A DNA stretch of 64,000 nt from Symbiodinium microadriaticum (Eukaryota > Sar > Dinophyceae > Suessiales > Symbiodiniaceae). A model generated the notes under the pieces. It saw only the letters and a program-made list of their open reading frames with translations. It ran no database searches and was not told the DNA's origin. Where the stretch lies: the NCBI GenBank assembly GCA_001939145.1, contig LSRX01000062.1, positions 9,263 through 73,262 of the forward strand. Direction: 5' to 3'. Below, piece after piece: positions 20,090 to 31,079 of this stretch. Position 1 is the stretch's first letter; every line of letters begins with the position of its first letter. The translations under genes and the position numbers were made by a program.

Positions 20090-22080
20090 TGTCAGGTCTA
20101 CTTTGCTAGAATGATACACAGCCCTGTAGATGCTTGACCGCTTCTTGAGGCTGCTAAGCTCAGCCCCGGACCATGACCTCAATTTCGGAAATTCGGCCCC
20201 GGCACGCCCAAACTCAACAGGCCACAGGGACCTGAGCGGCATAGAATTACAACTCTTTTGGCTTTGGGGTGCTGGTGTTTCGTAAGCCTGCAACCCCAGA
20301 CCCTGAAGCTGTTTGGGTTTAGCGCCTGTTGGGTTCATCGAGACGAATCTGCCTAATTTCCCAACTCCCATTTCACTGTCCATACAGTCAGAATTGATGG
20401 CTATGGGTTGCTGTGCGGAGGGTCGTTTGTTGTGGCCCTGCGCCCTGAGCTCTTGCTTGGGTCATAGATAAGTTATGAGGTCCTCAAGCGCTAAACCTCA
20501 GCAAGCCCAGATACCCTAAAGCCTAGGACCTAGGAGGTCCAGATCGGCCCTAAAGCCCCATGGCCGTAAATTCCAAACTGCATCCCCAAAACCCCGCCCA
20601 AACACACAGCGAATGCCACAGCTCCGACGCTGCGCTTGGCTCGCATGGAGGCTTTCACCCAGGCAGCCAGAAACGTGGCAGCCAGATGCTCGTAACCCCC
20701 AAACCTGACACCAGTAGAGGCATGCGAGAAACAGGTGGGAATTCATAAACATAATATGTCACATGAAACCGAAGACAGCCCATCTTGACTGTTTAACAGG
20801 ACTCGAGATATCTGCAGCCCGAGAGACAAACTTGGAAACCCTTAGCCCTTAGCCTTCTAAGCCGCTTGAGCTCAAAGACCACTCCAAAGCACCTAAGCTA
20901 ATTGCAAGCCTGCTCATGTGGCTGTGAGTCCGGGAGGCGGGCTGGAGGGCCGTGAGGGCTTAGGCTTCAGGGTTTAGAGTTTAGGGTTTTGGGTCGGGGC
21001 TTAAGGCTATATCCATGGCTCTCTGCTATAGTCAAAACTTGTCCCTACAAGCTGTAGTAGCTTCCTCCATGCTCTGTTGCAGACTACACCGCGACAAGTT
21101 TGGTGCTAAATGCTGAGCTTACTCAATAGTCCGTACTGTTGCTGTTACAGACTCAGACTTTAACGGACCACGCCCTCTACGTGGATAAGTTTTTTGCGGT
21201 GTAGTGCTCCTGTGGCATCTCGGGATGCCGAACATAGTCGCAGCACGAATGCATCCATATCATTCCAAAAACAGCACGAAACCCACCAAACTCGATTCGA
21301 ATCATGAAGTCCCCTTGCCATACATCCCAAAGCAAGGGCGTCGGGCCGGGGGCCTCTTGGGGATCCTTTGAGGTGTTCGGGGTTTCAGATTTTTTCCGAA
21401 AGGCAAAGATCCCAAGCCCTGAGCCCTAAAAGCAGAAAGCCAAGAAAGTAAGGCCTCCTGAATTTAAAGCTAGAACCTTGAGCCCTGAAGTCTGGACCCT
21501 ACACCCCCGAATCCTTGACGCTGAGTCCCGAGGCCCGAGGCTCGTTTGTTTTAAGCTCGACCTAGGAAGTCCGCTCGACATCATGCGCACCAGAGTCCTG
21601 AAGCCTATCTTCCACGACTGGAAGCACTCAGTCTATGCAATAGTATGTAGGCGTAGTATCTAAGATAGGCTCGAGCAGCCAAGCGATCCCTGCCCGGAGG
21701 GAAGCCCGTAGGGCCGAAAGGGGCTGAGAACAAACAGTCGTGCACCAAGTGTGCGCCCACAACAACTTACTTCGCAGATTGCGCCAGCAACTTAGGTAAA
21801 TCTAGGTCACGGCTGTTCCTGGGAAGCACTCACGTTACATGGCCGAAGCGCCCGCGTCCGGCATGGACGCAGCCTCGAACTCGGTGCCTCCCCAAACTGC
21901 GCCCACTGAAACTGGGACGGCGACCAACAGCAGCAGTCGCCTTTGGCATCAGAGATGGTAATGGTAGACCCAGCCATTACCCCTAGTACTGCCAATACCT
22001 CATTTTTTCTCGAAAAGATCGATTTCACTCTACACAACTAGCTACCTTCTTTTAAAACATTGAATCATCTCTCCTTTCTG
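20090..22080. other. Mixed DNA; exon-like islands and a long-range hairpin
   Basis: G-strand telomere-like sequence lies at 20,955-21,005 and C-strand at 21,410-21,535. Short islands with AG/GT borders are at 20,610-20,691 (ANATAPTLRLARMEAFTQAA) and 21,738-21,795 (SCTKCAPTTTYFADCASNL). AGCCTATCTT at 21,602 pairs exactly with AAGATAGGCT at 21,662, across 50 bases. No firm gene is seen. Confidence 0.35.
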
Positions 22081-22109
22081 ATACGAACAATAAGTTAAAA
22101 GCCGAACAC

Positions 22110-22600
22110 GTAGATGTGCCATTGATTTTGGCGTACACCCATGGCTCCTGTCCCAATAACAGAGTGGTCTCGTATGACAATCGCGCGGGTTGGGGATTCA
22201 CCGTGATCACAGCCGCTAGCCCTTCAGACCACCCCCCGGTGGATGATACCTGGATCCAGGCCATCCAGGCCAGGGGCTGACATTCTCCATCCTCTACCTG
22301 TCCAATAACACAGGCGAATTAAAAGCTCTCATAGAGCTCTTCGATTTTCTGCTTTTCCACTCCCCTTACCCAGATTTGGTTCAGTTGGTTGTATATACAG
22401 ATTCCCACATGCACTCTCTGCAATTCAAGGAGATGCTCTCCCAACCATTCACCAAAAATTGGTCACGATGGCCCAGAAGCATTAAACAGCCGTTCACTGC
22501 AAATATCGCACCACTACACTTAGAGTCTCCTCTCATATAGGAATGCCTGGCAATGAGCTCGCCGACTCCCTGGCCAAGCCAATCTACACAGAAAACCCAA
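22110..22600 (+). pseudogene. RNase H domain (copy B), catalytic Asp replaced
   Basis: RNase H removes RNA from RNA-DNA hybrids during reverse transcription. Motif 1 reads YTHGSCPNNR...RAGWGFTV, where the family has YTDGS; the first catalytic Asp is His here. Motif 2 is TGELKALIELFDFL (Glu retained), motif 3 VVYTDSHMHSLQ (Asp retained), motif 4 SHIGMPGNELADSLAK (His and Asp retained). At least two frameshifts and several stops show it is dead. It lies upstream of the RT fragment, opposite to the usual RT-then-RNase H order of LINEs. Confidence 0.85.
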
Positions 22601-22611
22601 ACAAAAGGACT

Positions 22612-23560
22612 CCAACAAGGTTGCCCCCTGTCGCCTTACCTCTTTGGTGTGGTTTTAACCCACCTCGTGTAGACCCAATATGGGGAAATCTCTGGAGTTT
22701 TCCATGTCCCTTCTCCTCTCTGGGCCCTGGATTTTGCGGACGACACGCTTCTTGTCTCCTGTTCAGCTAATTACACCACTAAACGGACTTCTTTCATCTC
22801 CTCCAGCATCATGGTAGGGGACTTGCTCTTAATCAGGATAAGTGTCAACATCTCTGCTTATATTCGAACCAACGTATATGCTATTCACCCTCCCTTTCTT
22901 GTCCTTGCGACTGTCGCCTTTGCTCAGGTCATAATCACGACATCAAACTGGTACCCCTCTCAGAGGAGGTCAAATACTTGGGAGGTCACCTCGACGCCTT
23001 ATCTTCTAATCGGAAAAATCTAAATTACAGGGTCTCGCAGGCCATTTCGGCCTCTCAACTCCTTCGTCCTCTCCTCTCCCACTCCGCTCTCCCTCCATCT
23101 TGGAAATCCTCCTTTTTATCATAGGGTCTTTGACCCATCATCTGCTGATTGACTGCTCTAACGAATATTTAACAGGCCTTCATTCTCAACGCGCCATGTT
23201 CCCACGCCCTCCCAGCTATACTCGCAACAAAGACTACAGTTACTGGGCCATCTTTACAGACATGTAGAAATGTTGGAATATCAAGTGACTTCTGTGCGCT
23301 CCCACGTGTATAGACACGTGACATCACCCAATCGGGAGGGACGCCCACGCCCACATTGGGCGGAATCATGCTTGACTGAGGCAGTACAGAGAATTGACTT
23401 CATAGCATCAGATGCTCTCCTTCTCATTCGGATATATACCTACGCTGTCGCATATCCAGACCGCCCATGGACATGGAACATCTTCTATGGCACGGATGGA
23501 CAACGCTCTTTTGTATCGAAAGGTACAACCCCGCTGCCAGAATCGTGAGAGATGGAAGAC
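22612..23560 (+). pseudogene. Reverse transcriptase fragment and C-terminal region (copy B)
   Basis: RT motif B is QGCPLSPYLFGVVLTHLV, followed by an in-frame TAG. Motif C is LDFADDTLLVSCS (catalytic AspAsp kept). A frameshift later comes GLALNQDKCQHL (motif D-like), then EEVKYLGGHLDALSSNRKNL (motif E). The C-terminal part continues with LLGHLYRHVEML and GRPRPHWAESCLTEAVQ. Frameshifts and stops occur throughout. Motifs 0-A are missing between the RNase H end (about 22,600) and motif B. Confidence 0.85.
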
Positions 23561-23569
23561 TTTCATCTA

Positions 23570-26270
23570 TAGACCCCGCTCCCTAAGGCACGCGTAATTA
23601 TAATCCTAGATAACAATTAACTTCTGAAAGCAGTCGGCGCTGACGGGCTACAGACCACTGTGCCCTGCGCGTTCGCAAAAGTATCTAAGATATAGCACTA
23701 ACCACTCTCTGAATACTCCCTCTAAGAAAAGCTTTCACCTCCAACAGTAGAAGTAGGCCGTCGAAATCCATGGCGGCGCCACCGGAGGATTACGGGCTCA
23801 CGTTATTTTGTGCTTGGGGAGAGGGGGGGGGGGGTCAGGGTCTCAGGGTTTTCTTGAGGGTTGAAGGGTCTAAGGTGTAGCCGAGAGAGGTGCTACTTGG
23901 TGGCGTTTGTTTGGTTTTGTTCCAGTCTTTCTAGCTGCTAGCTGTTCCGACGGGCTCCGCATAGGGTGATTCTTTTGGCTTTTTGATACTCACAGCAGCT
24001 CAGCCGCAACACATCCATCAATATATCAGCCTTGACAAGAAACCTGGTGGGACTATTGCTGGAATGCTGGTGCTCGGAACCTCGCAAGCCCAACGACCCC
24101 ATGAAACCGCGGGTGTAGGGCCGGTGACCCTGAAATCTGACTCACTTTTCAGCCCCGAATCTTAACCCCAATCCAGATGGACCAAACCCTAAGACTTGCC
24201 ATATTGATAGGGCAAGCATTCTGCATCCTAAATGGGAGCTTCAGAACAAACCGACCACACCAAAAGAATAGGATCGTTGTTACAAGGACGCTACAGAGGG
24301 CAGCCCCCGAATGCGAAGCGCTGTTCCCCAACTGCCCGGAAGTCAATTCGGAATGTCCGGGGATTTGGTTTGTGGAGATACAAGCAGAGAAAGAACCCGG
24401 GGTTGATGTATCATTTTACTTTCCCAGTCTCAGGCCATCATAGTATTCCTTTATGATCCCCGACTAGACGTCGGTATGCTATGCACCACAAACATGCTGA
24501 TTGTTTGGGTCCTTACACTGTGTTTGCATGTGTGAGGGACTTCTTCCAGTTGGGTTTGAGTTTAGGGTGTCGGTTGCCTGAGTAGGCAGCAGCAAACTCG
24601 GGCTTCAAGTGGCAACTCCTTTCTTGCGGCACTGTGACCTTAGGTCCTCAACAAGAGATGGCGTTGTTCCATTTTAAGGCCTTCTTTAGACTACGTGAGA
24701 AGGGCAGACTCCGTAGAGGAGCCCCGAAGTTCAAGAATCGTTCGTCAATCTGCCGCTGCTTCAGAGATCGAAGCATGAGTCGGCCATGCAAATCCGAATG
24801 TTTGAAGATCCGGAGAGTGTTCGTCTAAGCCCTGAGGGCGTAAGCCTCTAAACCCGAAGCCGATGCCCGAAGCCCGAAGCCCTGGGCCCTACGCCTGAAC
24901 CCAAAGCCCAAGAATAGAATCTAAACCTCGAGCCTGATACCCTTCATCCAGAGCGCTAGCATCGATGAAACTTGCAGTTTCAACGCAATACAGCCTCCCT
25001 CAACCGATGACAAGCGTGGTCGGCAGAAGCTTGGCTTTCAGCCTTCAATCTCTAGCCGCCCTCAGCCTCGAAGACTGCGAAGCCACCGCACTTGAGCCTG
25101 AGCCTTCGACCCCGAAGCCTTCAACTCGAAGCCTTCCGCTCCTTCAGCCTAAATCGATACGGCGGCCTAGAGACCAAGATGGGCTCCGCACGATGCTTCC
25201 GAACTGTACCGCCGATGCCTCAGTGGCCCCGGTTGTTTGGATTGTCACATGTGGAATCACCATCACGTTTGTTTTAATTTCGCAGATTTTAAGCACCAAA
25301 CCTCAGAGCCATGAGGTTTAAGGCTTAGTGTAGGATGATCGGCTTGTTGCGGTTCCCTTTTGTGTGTTTTCCTGGGAGGTTCGAGACGAATGTTTTGGAT
25401 TGAGAGATTGCTGGTCTTGGATCACTGCACCTGCACTAAATACCACTCAAACTCATCATCAAGATAGACGCTGCTAAACTACCTGCATATCCACTGCGTA
25501 GTTACCAAAACCTGGTCTAGTAGAAGCATAAACACACTATTTTACTTTGGGCATCTTTGGGCATAGTAACTAATTTCCACCAGCTGGGTGACAGATGAAT
25601 ATTTTACGAAAAAACAAACCATGATTACCCTGCATCGTCTTAGAAGCACCAGCCCTAGAAAAACATATCCTAGGTTCTCCAGTTAGTTGTTTGTGAACAA
25701 CATGTCTACATGTTTGGAACAAAACTGCATGCAATTAACCCCCCTCATGATTTGCAACAGATCGGAAAGCCCTTACGCAAGCGTGCAGGACGCATGCGCC
25801 GCAGCCACAGACAGGATACTGCCCGAAAAGGCCAGAGCCAATTTTGGATTTTTGGAGTTTTGGAATTTTGGATTTCCATGAGATTTCAAAAACCAAAAAA
25901 TCTAAAATTCCAAAAGTCAAGAGGTCCAAAATTGGCTCTGGCATTTCCACGAAGATATTGGGTTTTGCGTTTGTTGATTTTGTAGGAATGGTGCCTGTTG
26001 GTAGAGCAGTGTTATTTCCCACAGGGAACACTGCTGCACTGCTTTGCTCTTTCGGTTAAGACATTCGAAGAGCAAGCTACGTTGGAGGCGGAGAATACAA
26101 TTGTTTTGACCAGCCATGCGAAAGTCAGAGACTTTCCCTTTACAGTGGAACAGAAATATGGGCACATGGGGGGCGGGGGTTGCGAGCGAATCTGCGAATT
26201 CTGAACCCCCAAACCTGCGAATCGGTCGGCGCGTCTGCAAGTCTGCGGCGTGGTTTTCAGGGGGGGGGGG
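23570..26270. other. Mixed DNA; telomere-like pieces, no firm gene
   Basis: The stretch has a G11 run at 23,823 and C-strand telomere-like pieces at 24,830-24,950 and 25,090-25,150. Open islands on plus lie at 23,996-24,107 (SLDKKPGGTIAGMLVLGTSQ), 24,177-24,443 and 25,687-25,815 (NNMSTCLEQNCMQLTPLMIC). A 118-codon ATG frame at 24,965-25,321 ends in a hydrophobic stretch (VVWIVTCGITITFVLI) but passes through repeat DNA. None has a recognised family. Confidence 0.35.
25831..25942. repeat. Imperfect inverted repeat, about 50-base arms
   Basis: The left arm GCCAGAGCCAATTTTGGA...TTTTGGAATTTT pairs with the right arm AAAATTCCAAAAG...TCCAAAATTGGCTCTGGC, with a small loop near 25,878-25,895. Arms match over most of about 50 bases. 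This may be a MITE-like element or an inverted duplication. No target-site duplication is obvious. Confidence 0.8.
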
Positions 26271-26278
26271 ACACATGA

Positions 26279-26350
26279 CAGATAGATAGATATATATATA
26301 TATATATATACATACATACATACAGTTATATATATATATACACACATACA
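26279..26350. repeat. GATA/TA/CATA microsatellite
   Basis: (GATA)n, (TA)n, (CATA)n and (TA)n follow one another, directly after a G10 run at about 26,260. Confidence 0.9.
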
Positions 26351-26519
26351 CTTTCGTTGATGTCTATTTATATGTACAGGTCTAACACCCCCTCCCAAGA
26401 TGACTGTTTTAGGCCGACCTGGCCGCCGTGTTCTCGCCAGAGCGGCGCGAGCCGGAGGTGGCTTGGTTGTTGCTATTTGGGTTGATGGCTTGGGGTCATG
26501 TTGTTTTGTTGTTGAGGGG

Positions 26520-26560
26520 GTGGGGGGGGGGGGTGTTTAGGGTTTAGGGTTGTAGTGGTG
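26520..26560. repeat. G run plus G-strand telomere repeat
   Basis: A G-rich run (26,519-26,535) is followed by GTTTAGGGTTTAGGGTTG. This is potential G-quadruplex sequence. Confidence 0.7.
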
Positions 26561-26587
26561 GAGGGTCTGCTGGTTTTGCTGTTGTTA

Positions 26588-27199
26588 GTACGTACTCATT
26601 CGTATCATCGTTTTTGCTAGCCAGCGTATTGATCCAGCAACGCGCTTCAGTGCTTCAATCCCCACCTTCACTTCTGCAACCATTTAACTGTGTCAGCCTG
26701 ACAGTTCACACAGGGTCAGTTTTCCAACATTAGTATCGAGGATTCCGGGCAAGCTCCAACCCTCAGTGTGTAATTTCAATTCTGCTGAGCTGCAGCGGGA
26801 AGCCTTGTTTACCGGCTGGGCTTGCGTGCGGCAATGCTGCGTCCTGCCAACACCCATTTCGTCTAAGTTCTCCGCAAAGCGCTGCACAAAATCGACAAGG
26901 CTCTTCCGTTGGTTTTGTTGGGCGGGCGGAGCTGCGGCCATCTCTGCCAGGCCGAGAGGGCGCCGAAGGTCATCGTGGATGACCGCTTCTTCTTTAGGCC
27001 TCCTTGGCTTCTGGTCTCGTGGTTCGGGCTTGCGGGGCTTCAGGGGTGAGGGGTGGGGCTGTGGGGCTTTGGACGCACGATTAGAGTGCGATGCCGAGGT
27101 GCATGAAACCTGCAGAGTCTGTAAAGGGTATGGGGGGGGGGGATATTGATGGACCTCGCAGGAAAAAGTCATGGGGTCTGTGCAGGCTGAAGCGGGCAT
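26588..27199 (-). CDS. Hypothetical minus-strand coding segment
   Basis: A minus frame of 168 codons runs 27,199-26,693 with no ATG at its first codon. Its more convincing part contains RPKEEAVIHDDLRRPLGLAE, NQRKSLVDFVQRFAENLDEM and LHTEGWSLPGILDTNVGKLT. After two stops the same frame continues with an ATG and MVAEVKVGIEALKRVAGSIR to about 26,588. The upstream end is a Pro-rich translation of G-rich repeat and is probably not coding. Amphipathic helices are likely. No family is recognised. Confidence 0.3.
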
Positions 27200-27842
27200 T
27201 CATCAGCTTGTTGAGAGTTCTGAGCGTGTTTTAGCAGTTTCGAAGTCCCGTGACTACACCACACTAAAGCTCGCCCGCACTGAATCTTGATCCTAAGAAC
27301 GCCAAAATGTTCGATCCGTGGGCGCACGGTCAGCGATGTTTTAGGATCTGCTGTTCACCTACGCTCCGGAAGGTTGCCTTGGAGGGTTTAGAGTTGCAGT
27401 GTTGGGCCCAAGGTGGCTAGCTCTTACAGGTGTTGCGTTCGACATGTAAGCTGCAAGTGCTACCGCTGTGCCGAGATGGCAGTAGACCCCCCCTAAGAGA
27501 ACCTCAAACCCAGAACTCGAAAACACAAACATAAGACTATCATAAGACCTCAGGCAGAACAGCCCTAGACCCTGTTACGGTTCAAGGCCTTAAGAGCCCC
27601 ATGGGCGCAGAGGAATTCCCTGCAACCTGAGATTGCACAGACCTAGACACTTTGAAGGCCCTGGGGCCCTCAGCGCTCGGGAGCTGAAGCCTAATCCCAC
27701 AGCCTGAAACCCTTAACCGCCTTAACCCAAACCCTGAAATCTCCAAGAGAGGCGCCTCACCTGGGCTTTGCACCGCCGTGCCGTGCGCCACGTCCGCGCG
27801 GTGCCGCCGTGCTGCTGGCATGCGAAGTGCTATTGGCTTAAA

Positions 27843-27869
27843 GGGTTTAGGGTTTGAAACCCTAAACCC
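27843..27869. repeat. Head-to-head telomere-like palindrome
   Basis: GGGTTTAGGGTTT, one base, then AAACCCTAAACCC gives a perfect 13-base-arm palindrome. G-strand followed by C-strand is the orientation expected where two telomere-like ends meet. The GC-rich island to its left (27,745-27,835) lies between C-strand and G-strand blocks. Confidence 0.9.
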
Positions 27870-28594
27870 TGAACGGCCGAGGCTAAGTGCTTAGTTCTGA
27901 GGGTGGATTCCTTTACTTCCCTCGGCCCTCAACCCTGCACCCTCAGCCAGAAAACCTCTCTAAACTCCTTCAGCTCTCATCCCTCAAAGACCTTGGTTGG
28001 GGTTCAGGGTTCAAGTTTCAGGGCTTTGGTTGGTGTCGGGGTTCACGGGTTCAGGGTTTTTAGGGTTCAGGTTTCTTTCGGTCCGGGGTTCCTTTCCTTT
28101 TTTTTCGGGAGGGAGTGCAAGGAAAAAACTCGGAAGCTCAAGCCGAGCCTGCCAGATGTGCGCGCCTCACCATGGAGCTGCTTCTCCTCGTGGCCTCACT
28201 CCTCCAGCACCGCGGCGGCGTTTGCTTCATCTGGAATCTAGAGCTTTCGGGCTTTAGTAGTTCAGGTCTGCTTTGGTTCATTCTGAGTTGACGTTCAACG
28301 CTCTGAATCCTACATGCAAAAACCTGGAGATACAACTTCACTGCCAGAGGACCTGCGAACGAAATCCTCGACCCGAGGTCCGAATCAGCACCAAACCCTC
28401 ATTTCCATACCCGTGGCGGGCCGTGCAGTGTTTCAAGCCTCTGAACTGAACAGACACGGACTTGTCGTGCCTGCAGTTGTTGTTGCTTGATATAGTTCTC
28501 GTCATCCCGCTCCGTGGGGCAGCAATGTTTGGCTTCACCTCTACGCACGCCAGTGTGGTCTGTAACTCTACTGCGCATTCTTCGGTTAATTGAG

Positions 28595-29790
28595 ATGCTC
28601 CGTGTCTCGAGGCTTTCAGGTCAAGAGCTGGCTGTAGTGACTGTTACGGACTTGGAGACTGTGAATACTTTGAAGGAGCACCTGACCTTCCTTTATGACT
28701 GCCCAGAGTGCATGCAACAGCTCGTGCTTGCCGACTGTAGTTTGGATGATGGTGTTGAACTGACCGCGCCTGTTGATTTGCAGCTGGTTTTGGCACCTGC
28801 ACCCATACCGGTATCAGCATCCGGCGAAGTTGTGCACTTGCTGGTTCGTGCCCCTGAGAGAGGGAACGTTGAAGCTATTCGATTGCTGCTGTTCGAGCCT
28901 AGACTTAGCAAAGGGTTTAAACCATGGGCAACGCAGCTCTCGTTTCTGCATGCGACGCAGGGCACGCAGAGATTGTGTGCATTGTACAGCCCTCACTCGG
29001 GCAAGCGACAGGGCTCATGTTAAGATCGCAAGCATGCTCTTGAAAGTAGGTGCCACTCTGAATGTGAAGGACGTTGTTGGAGGCAACACAGCGCTTATAG
29101 GTGGATGTGACAGCGGCCACGTTGAGATTGTGCGGGTGCTCTTGGAAGCCGGTGCCAACAGGGATCCGCCGTTCTCATGCGTGCATGCGACAGAGAACGC
29201 ATGAACACGTGCGTATGCTCTTGGAAGCTGTTGCATAAATAGATTTGGAGAACAAAGGCTGAGTTGCCCATGTTGGTGTTGTGCACATGCTGTTGGAAGC
29301 CCAGGCTAATCTGGATTTGAAGAACATAGATGGCAACACAGCCCTCATTCGTGCATGTGCCCTTATGTTGAGATTGTAGCGAGTCAACATGAGGGCCGTG
29401 CGTGCCTGCGAGAACGGCCGCATTGACGAATTCGCATGCTCTTGGAACGTGGTGCCAACATCAACTTAAAGAACAAAGATAGCAACCCAGCCTTGGCGCT
29501 CGCGTGTGACCAAGCCCACACTGAGATTGTCCGCATGTTCTTGGCATTTGGTGCCAAAGTTTGTGTGAAGGTCGGTGATGGCAGCAAAGCGCTGGTGCGT
29601 GCATGTGACAAAGGACACGCGCACATTGTCCGCATGCTTTTGGAAGCCGGTGCCAGCCAGGTTTTCTTTAATATCAATGACGGGCATGCAGCGCTGACTC
29701 ATGCATGCCACGAAGGACGCGTTGAGATTGCACGCATGATCTTGGAAGCTTGCTCATGGAAGAGATGGCACTTTGATGGCGAGAGAGCGG
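28595..29790 (+). pseudogene. Ubiquitin-like plus ankyrin-repeat protein, frameshifted
   Basis: ATG at 28,595 opens a ubiquitin-like N-terminus (MLRVSRLSGQELAVVTVTDL, then a helix with TLKEHLTFLYDC and a VDLQLVL end). Ankyrin-type repeats of about 33 residues follow: VRAPERGNVEAIRLLLF, NAALVSACDAGHAEIV, GNTALIGGCDSGHVEIVRVL, HMLLEAQANLDLKN, LALACDQAHTEIVRMFLAFG, KALVRACDKGHAHIVRMLLE and AALTHACHEGRVEIARMILE. All three plus frames are needed. Frameshifts fall near 28,925 and 29,000, between 29,190 and 29,430, and stops occur, so it is a pseudogene or badly read gene. Ankyrin repeats bind partner proteins; the partner here is unknown. No introns are apparent, so a retrocopy is possible. Confidence 0.8.
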
Positions 29791-29844
29791 TTGTCGGTGC
29801 ATGCGTCCATCGCCAAGAGGAGAGTGTGCAGCTGAACCCGTGAA

Positions 29845-30380
29845 AAAGCAGGAAAAGGAAGCCTGGGTAGAAGGGCATCGTCTGCTTGTGCGATCAGGAG
29901 CCCACCAGTTGTAATTTTGCTCTTTTCGGAAGCCGCTGCCCACCGACGACGGAAAGACAATTCCTGTTTTCGCATCTTGCATGTTTACGTGCGCGACCGG
30001 GCACAGGAGCCAGAAGTCATTACTTCCGGCTTCAAGGGCGCAGCTCCAGGATTGAGCAACCGCGCATGGAGCCATTTCTTGGCTACAGTCGTCCTGTTCC
30101 CCTAACAACCAAAGTCTCCACGTCATCAGTCCTCAATATCGAAGCCTTTCAAAATCCTCAACTCCTGAAGCCTGAAAACTTACACCGCCCACAGCCCTAA
30201 ACCGTAAACCCCTGCTTCCTCAACCACTAAGCCTCAACTCCGTAAGCCCGCGGGCATCATGTACGGTCCTGAAAACGTGCCAATACTGTTTTTGGTCGAG
30301 GTTCCTAAGTTTAGACCCCCAAACCCTCTTCTAGTTGTTAAGCGTAAGGCCCCTGAACCCTAGCCTCTGTGAAACCCCGT
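29845..30380. other. Mixed DNA downstream of the ankyrin relic
   Basis: Plus and minus frames are both open at 29,886-30,105 (plus: FRILHVYVRDRAQEPEVITS), which may be a remnant of the ankyrin gene's 3' part. From 30,110 it turns into degenerate C-strand telomere-like sequence. No gene is called. Confidence 0.35.
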
Positions 30381-30385
30381 AAAAA

Positions 30386-30531
30386 TAAACCCTAAACCGT
30401 AACCCTAAAACCCTAAAGCCCTAAACCCTAAACCCTAAAACCAAAAAAAACCCCAAAACCCTAAAACCCTAAAACCCTAAAGCCCTAAAACCCTAAAACC
30501 CTAAACCCTAAACCCCAAAAGCCCCAAACCC
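30386..30531. repeat. Telomere-like array, CCCTAAA and CCCTAAAA units
   Basis: About 145 bases of C-strand repeat with mixed 7-base CCCTAAA and 8-base CCCTAAAA units, plus CCCTAAAG variants. The 8-base unit corresponds to TTTTAGGG on the other strand. It is one of the purest telomere-like blocks in the window. Confidence 0.95.
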
Positions 30532-30789
30532 TCGACCCCCAGAGCTGCCCTGGTTCGCGAGGCTTAGCGCCGTGCTGGTTTTGCACGCTGCCGGGGACTT
30601 TGGTCTGACATCTAGGACAGGACATTTTCAGGTGGGTAGCTACCGTTTTTAGGAGCCTTAAAGGAAGGTTTATAGTTTTTTTACCTTGTAGAAGCCATAT
30701 AGGAGCCCTATATACCCTACACTCCCCACCTCTAGTTTCCTTTAATGACATGCTCGAGGGTTAAAGGGGTTTGGGGCTTAGCTTGAGGG

Positions 30790-30960
30790 TTCAGGGGTTT
30801 GAGTGTTTAGGGTCTAGGGTTGAGGGATTTGGGGGTTGAGGTATCAGGGGTAGGGTTCCAGGCTTCCGGGTTGAGGGATTTTGGGGGTTTAGGGTTGAGG
30901 GGTAAGGTTCTAGGCTTAAGGGTTTACGGACTTGGGGGCTTAGGTTTTGGGGGTTAGCCT
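30790..30960. repeat. Degenerate G-strand telomere-like block
   Basis: Variants of GGGTTTAGGG, GGGTTGAGGG and GGGTTCAGG fill this stretch. With the C-strand array at 30,386-30,531 it encloses a 250-base complex core, so both arrays point outward as at the two ends of a chromosome. Confidence 0.8.
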
Positions 30961-31079
30961 GAAAAAACCGCAAGCTCTAAACCGCAAGCCTTAGACGTCA
31001 AGCGATGCGAGGCCAGAAACTTATCCTGTCGAGCCAAGGTCTGATTGTTGTGTTTAGGCCTTCACCTGCATCACAACAG

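Larger units (their letters stand above)
22110..23560 (+). mobile_element. Retroelement copy B: RNase H then RT fragment, decayed
   Basis: A third non-LTR-type relic, unrelated in sequence to copies A and C. It reads, through several frameshifts and stops, RNase H motifs (22,110-22,600), then RT from motif B onward (22,612-23,110), then a C-terminal block with LLGHLYRHVEML and GRPRPHWAE (23,240-23,380), like the region after RT in LINEs. No endonuclease is visible. The upstream flank (21,990-22,100) is AT-rich. RT motifs before B are missing. Confidence 0.8.
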
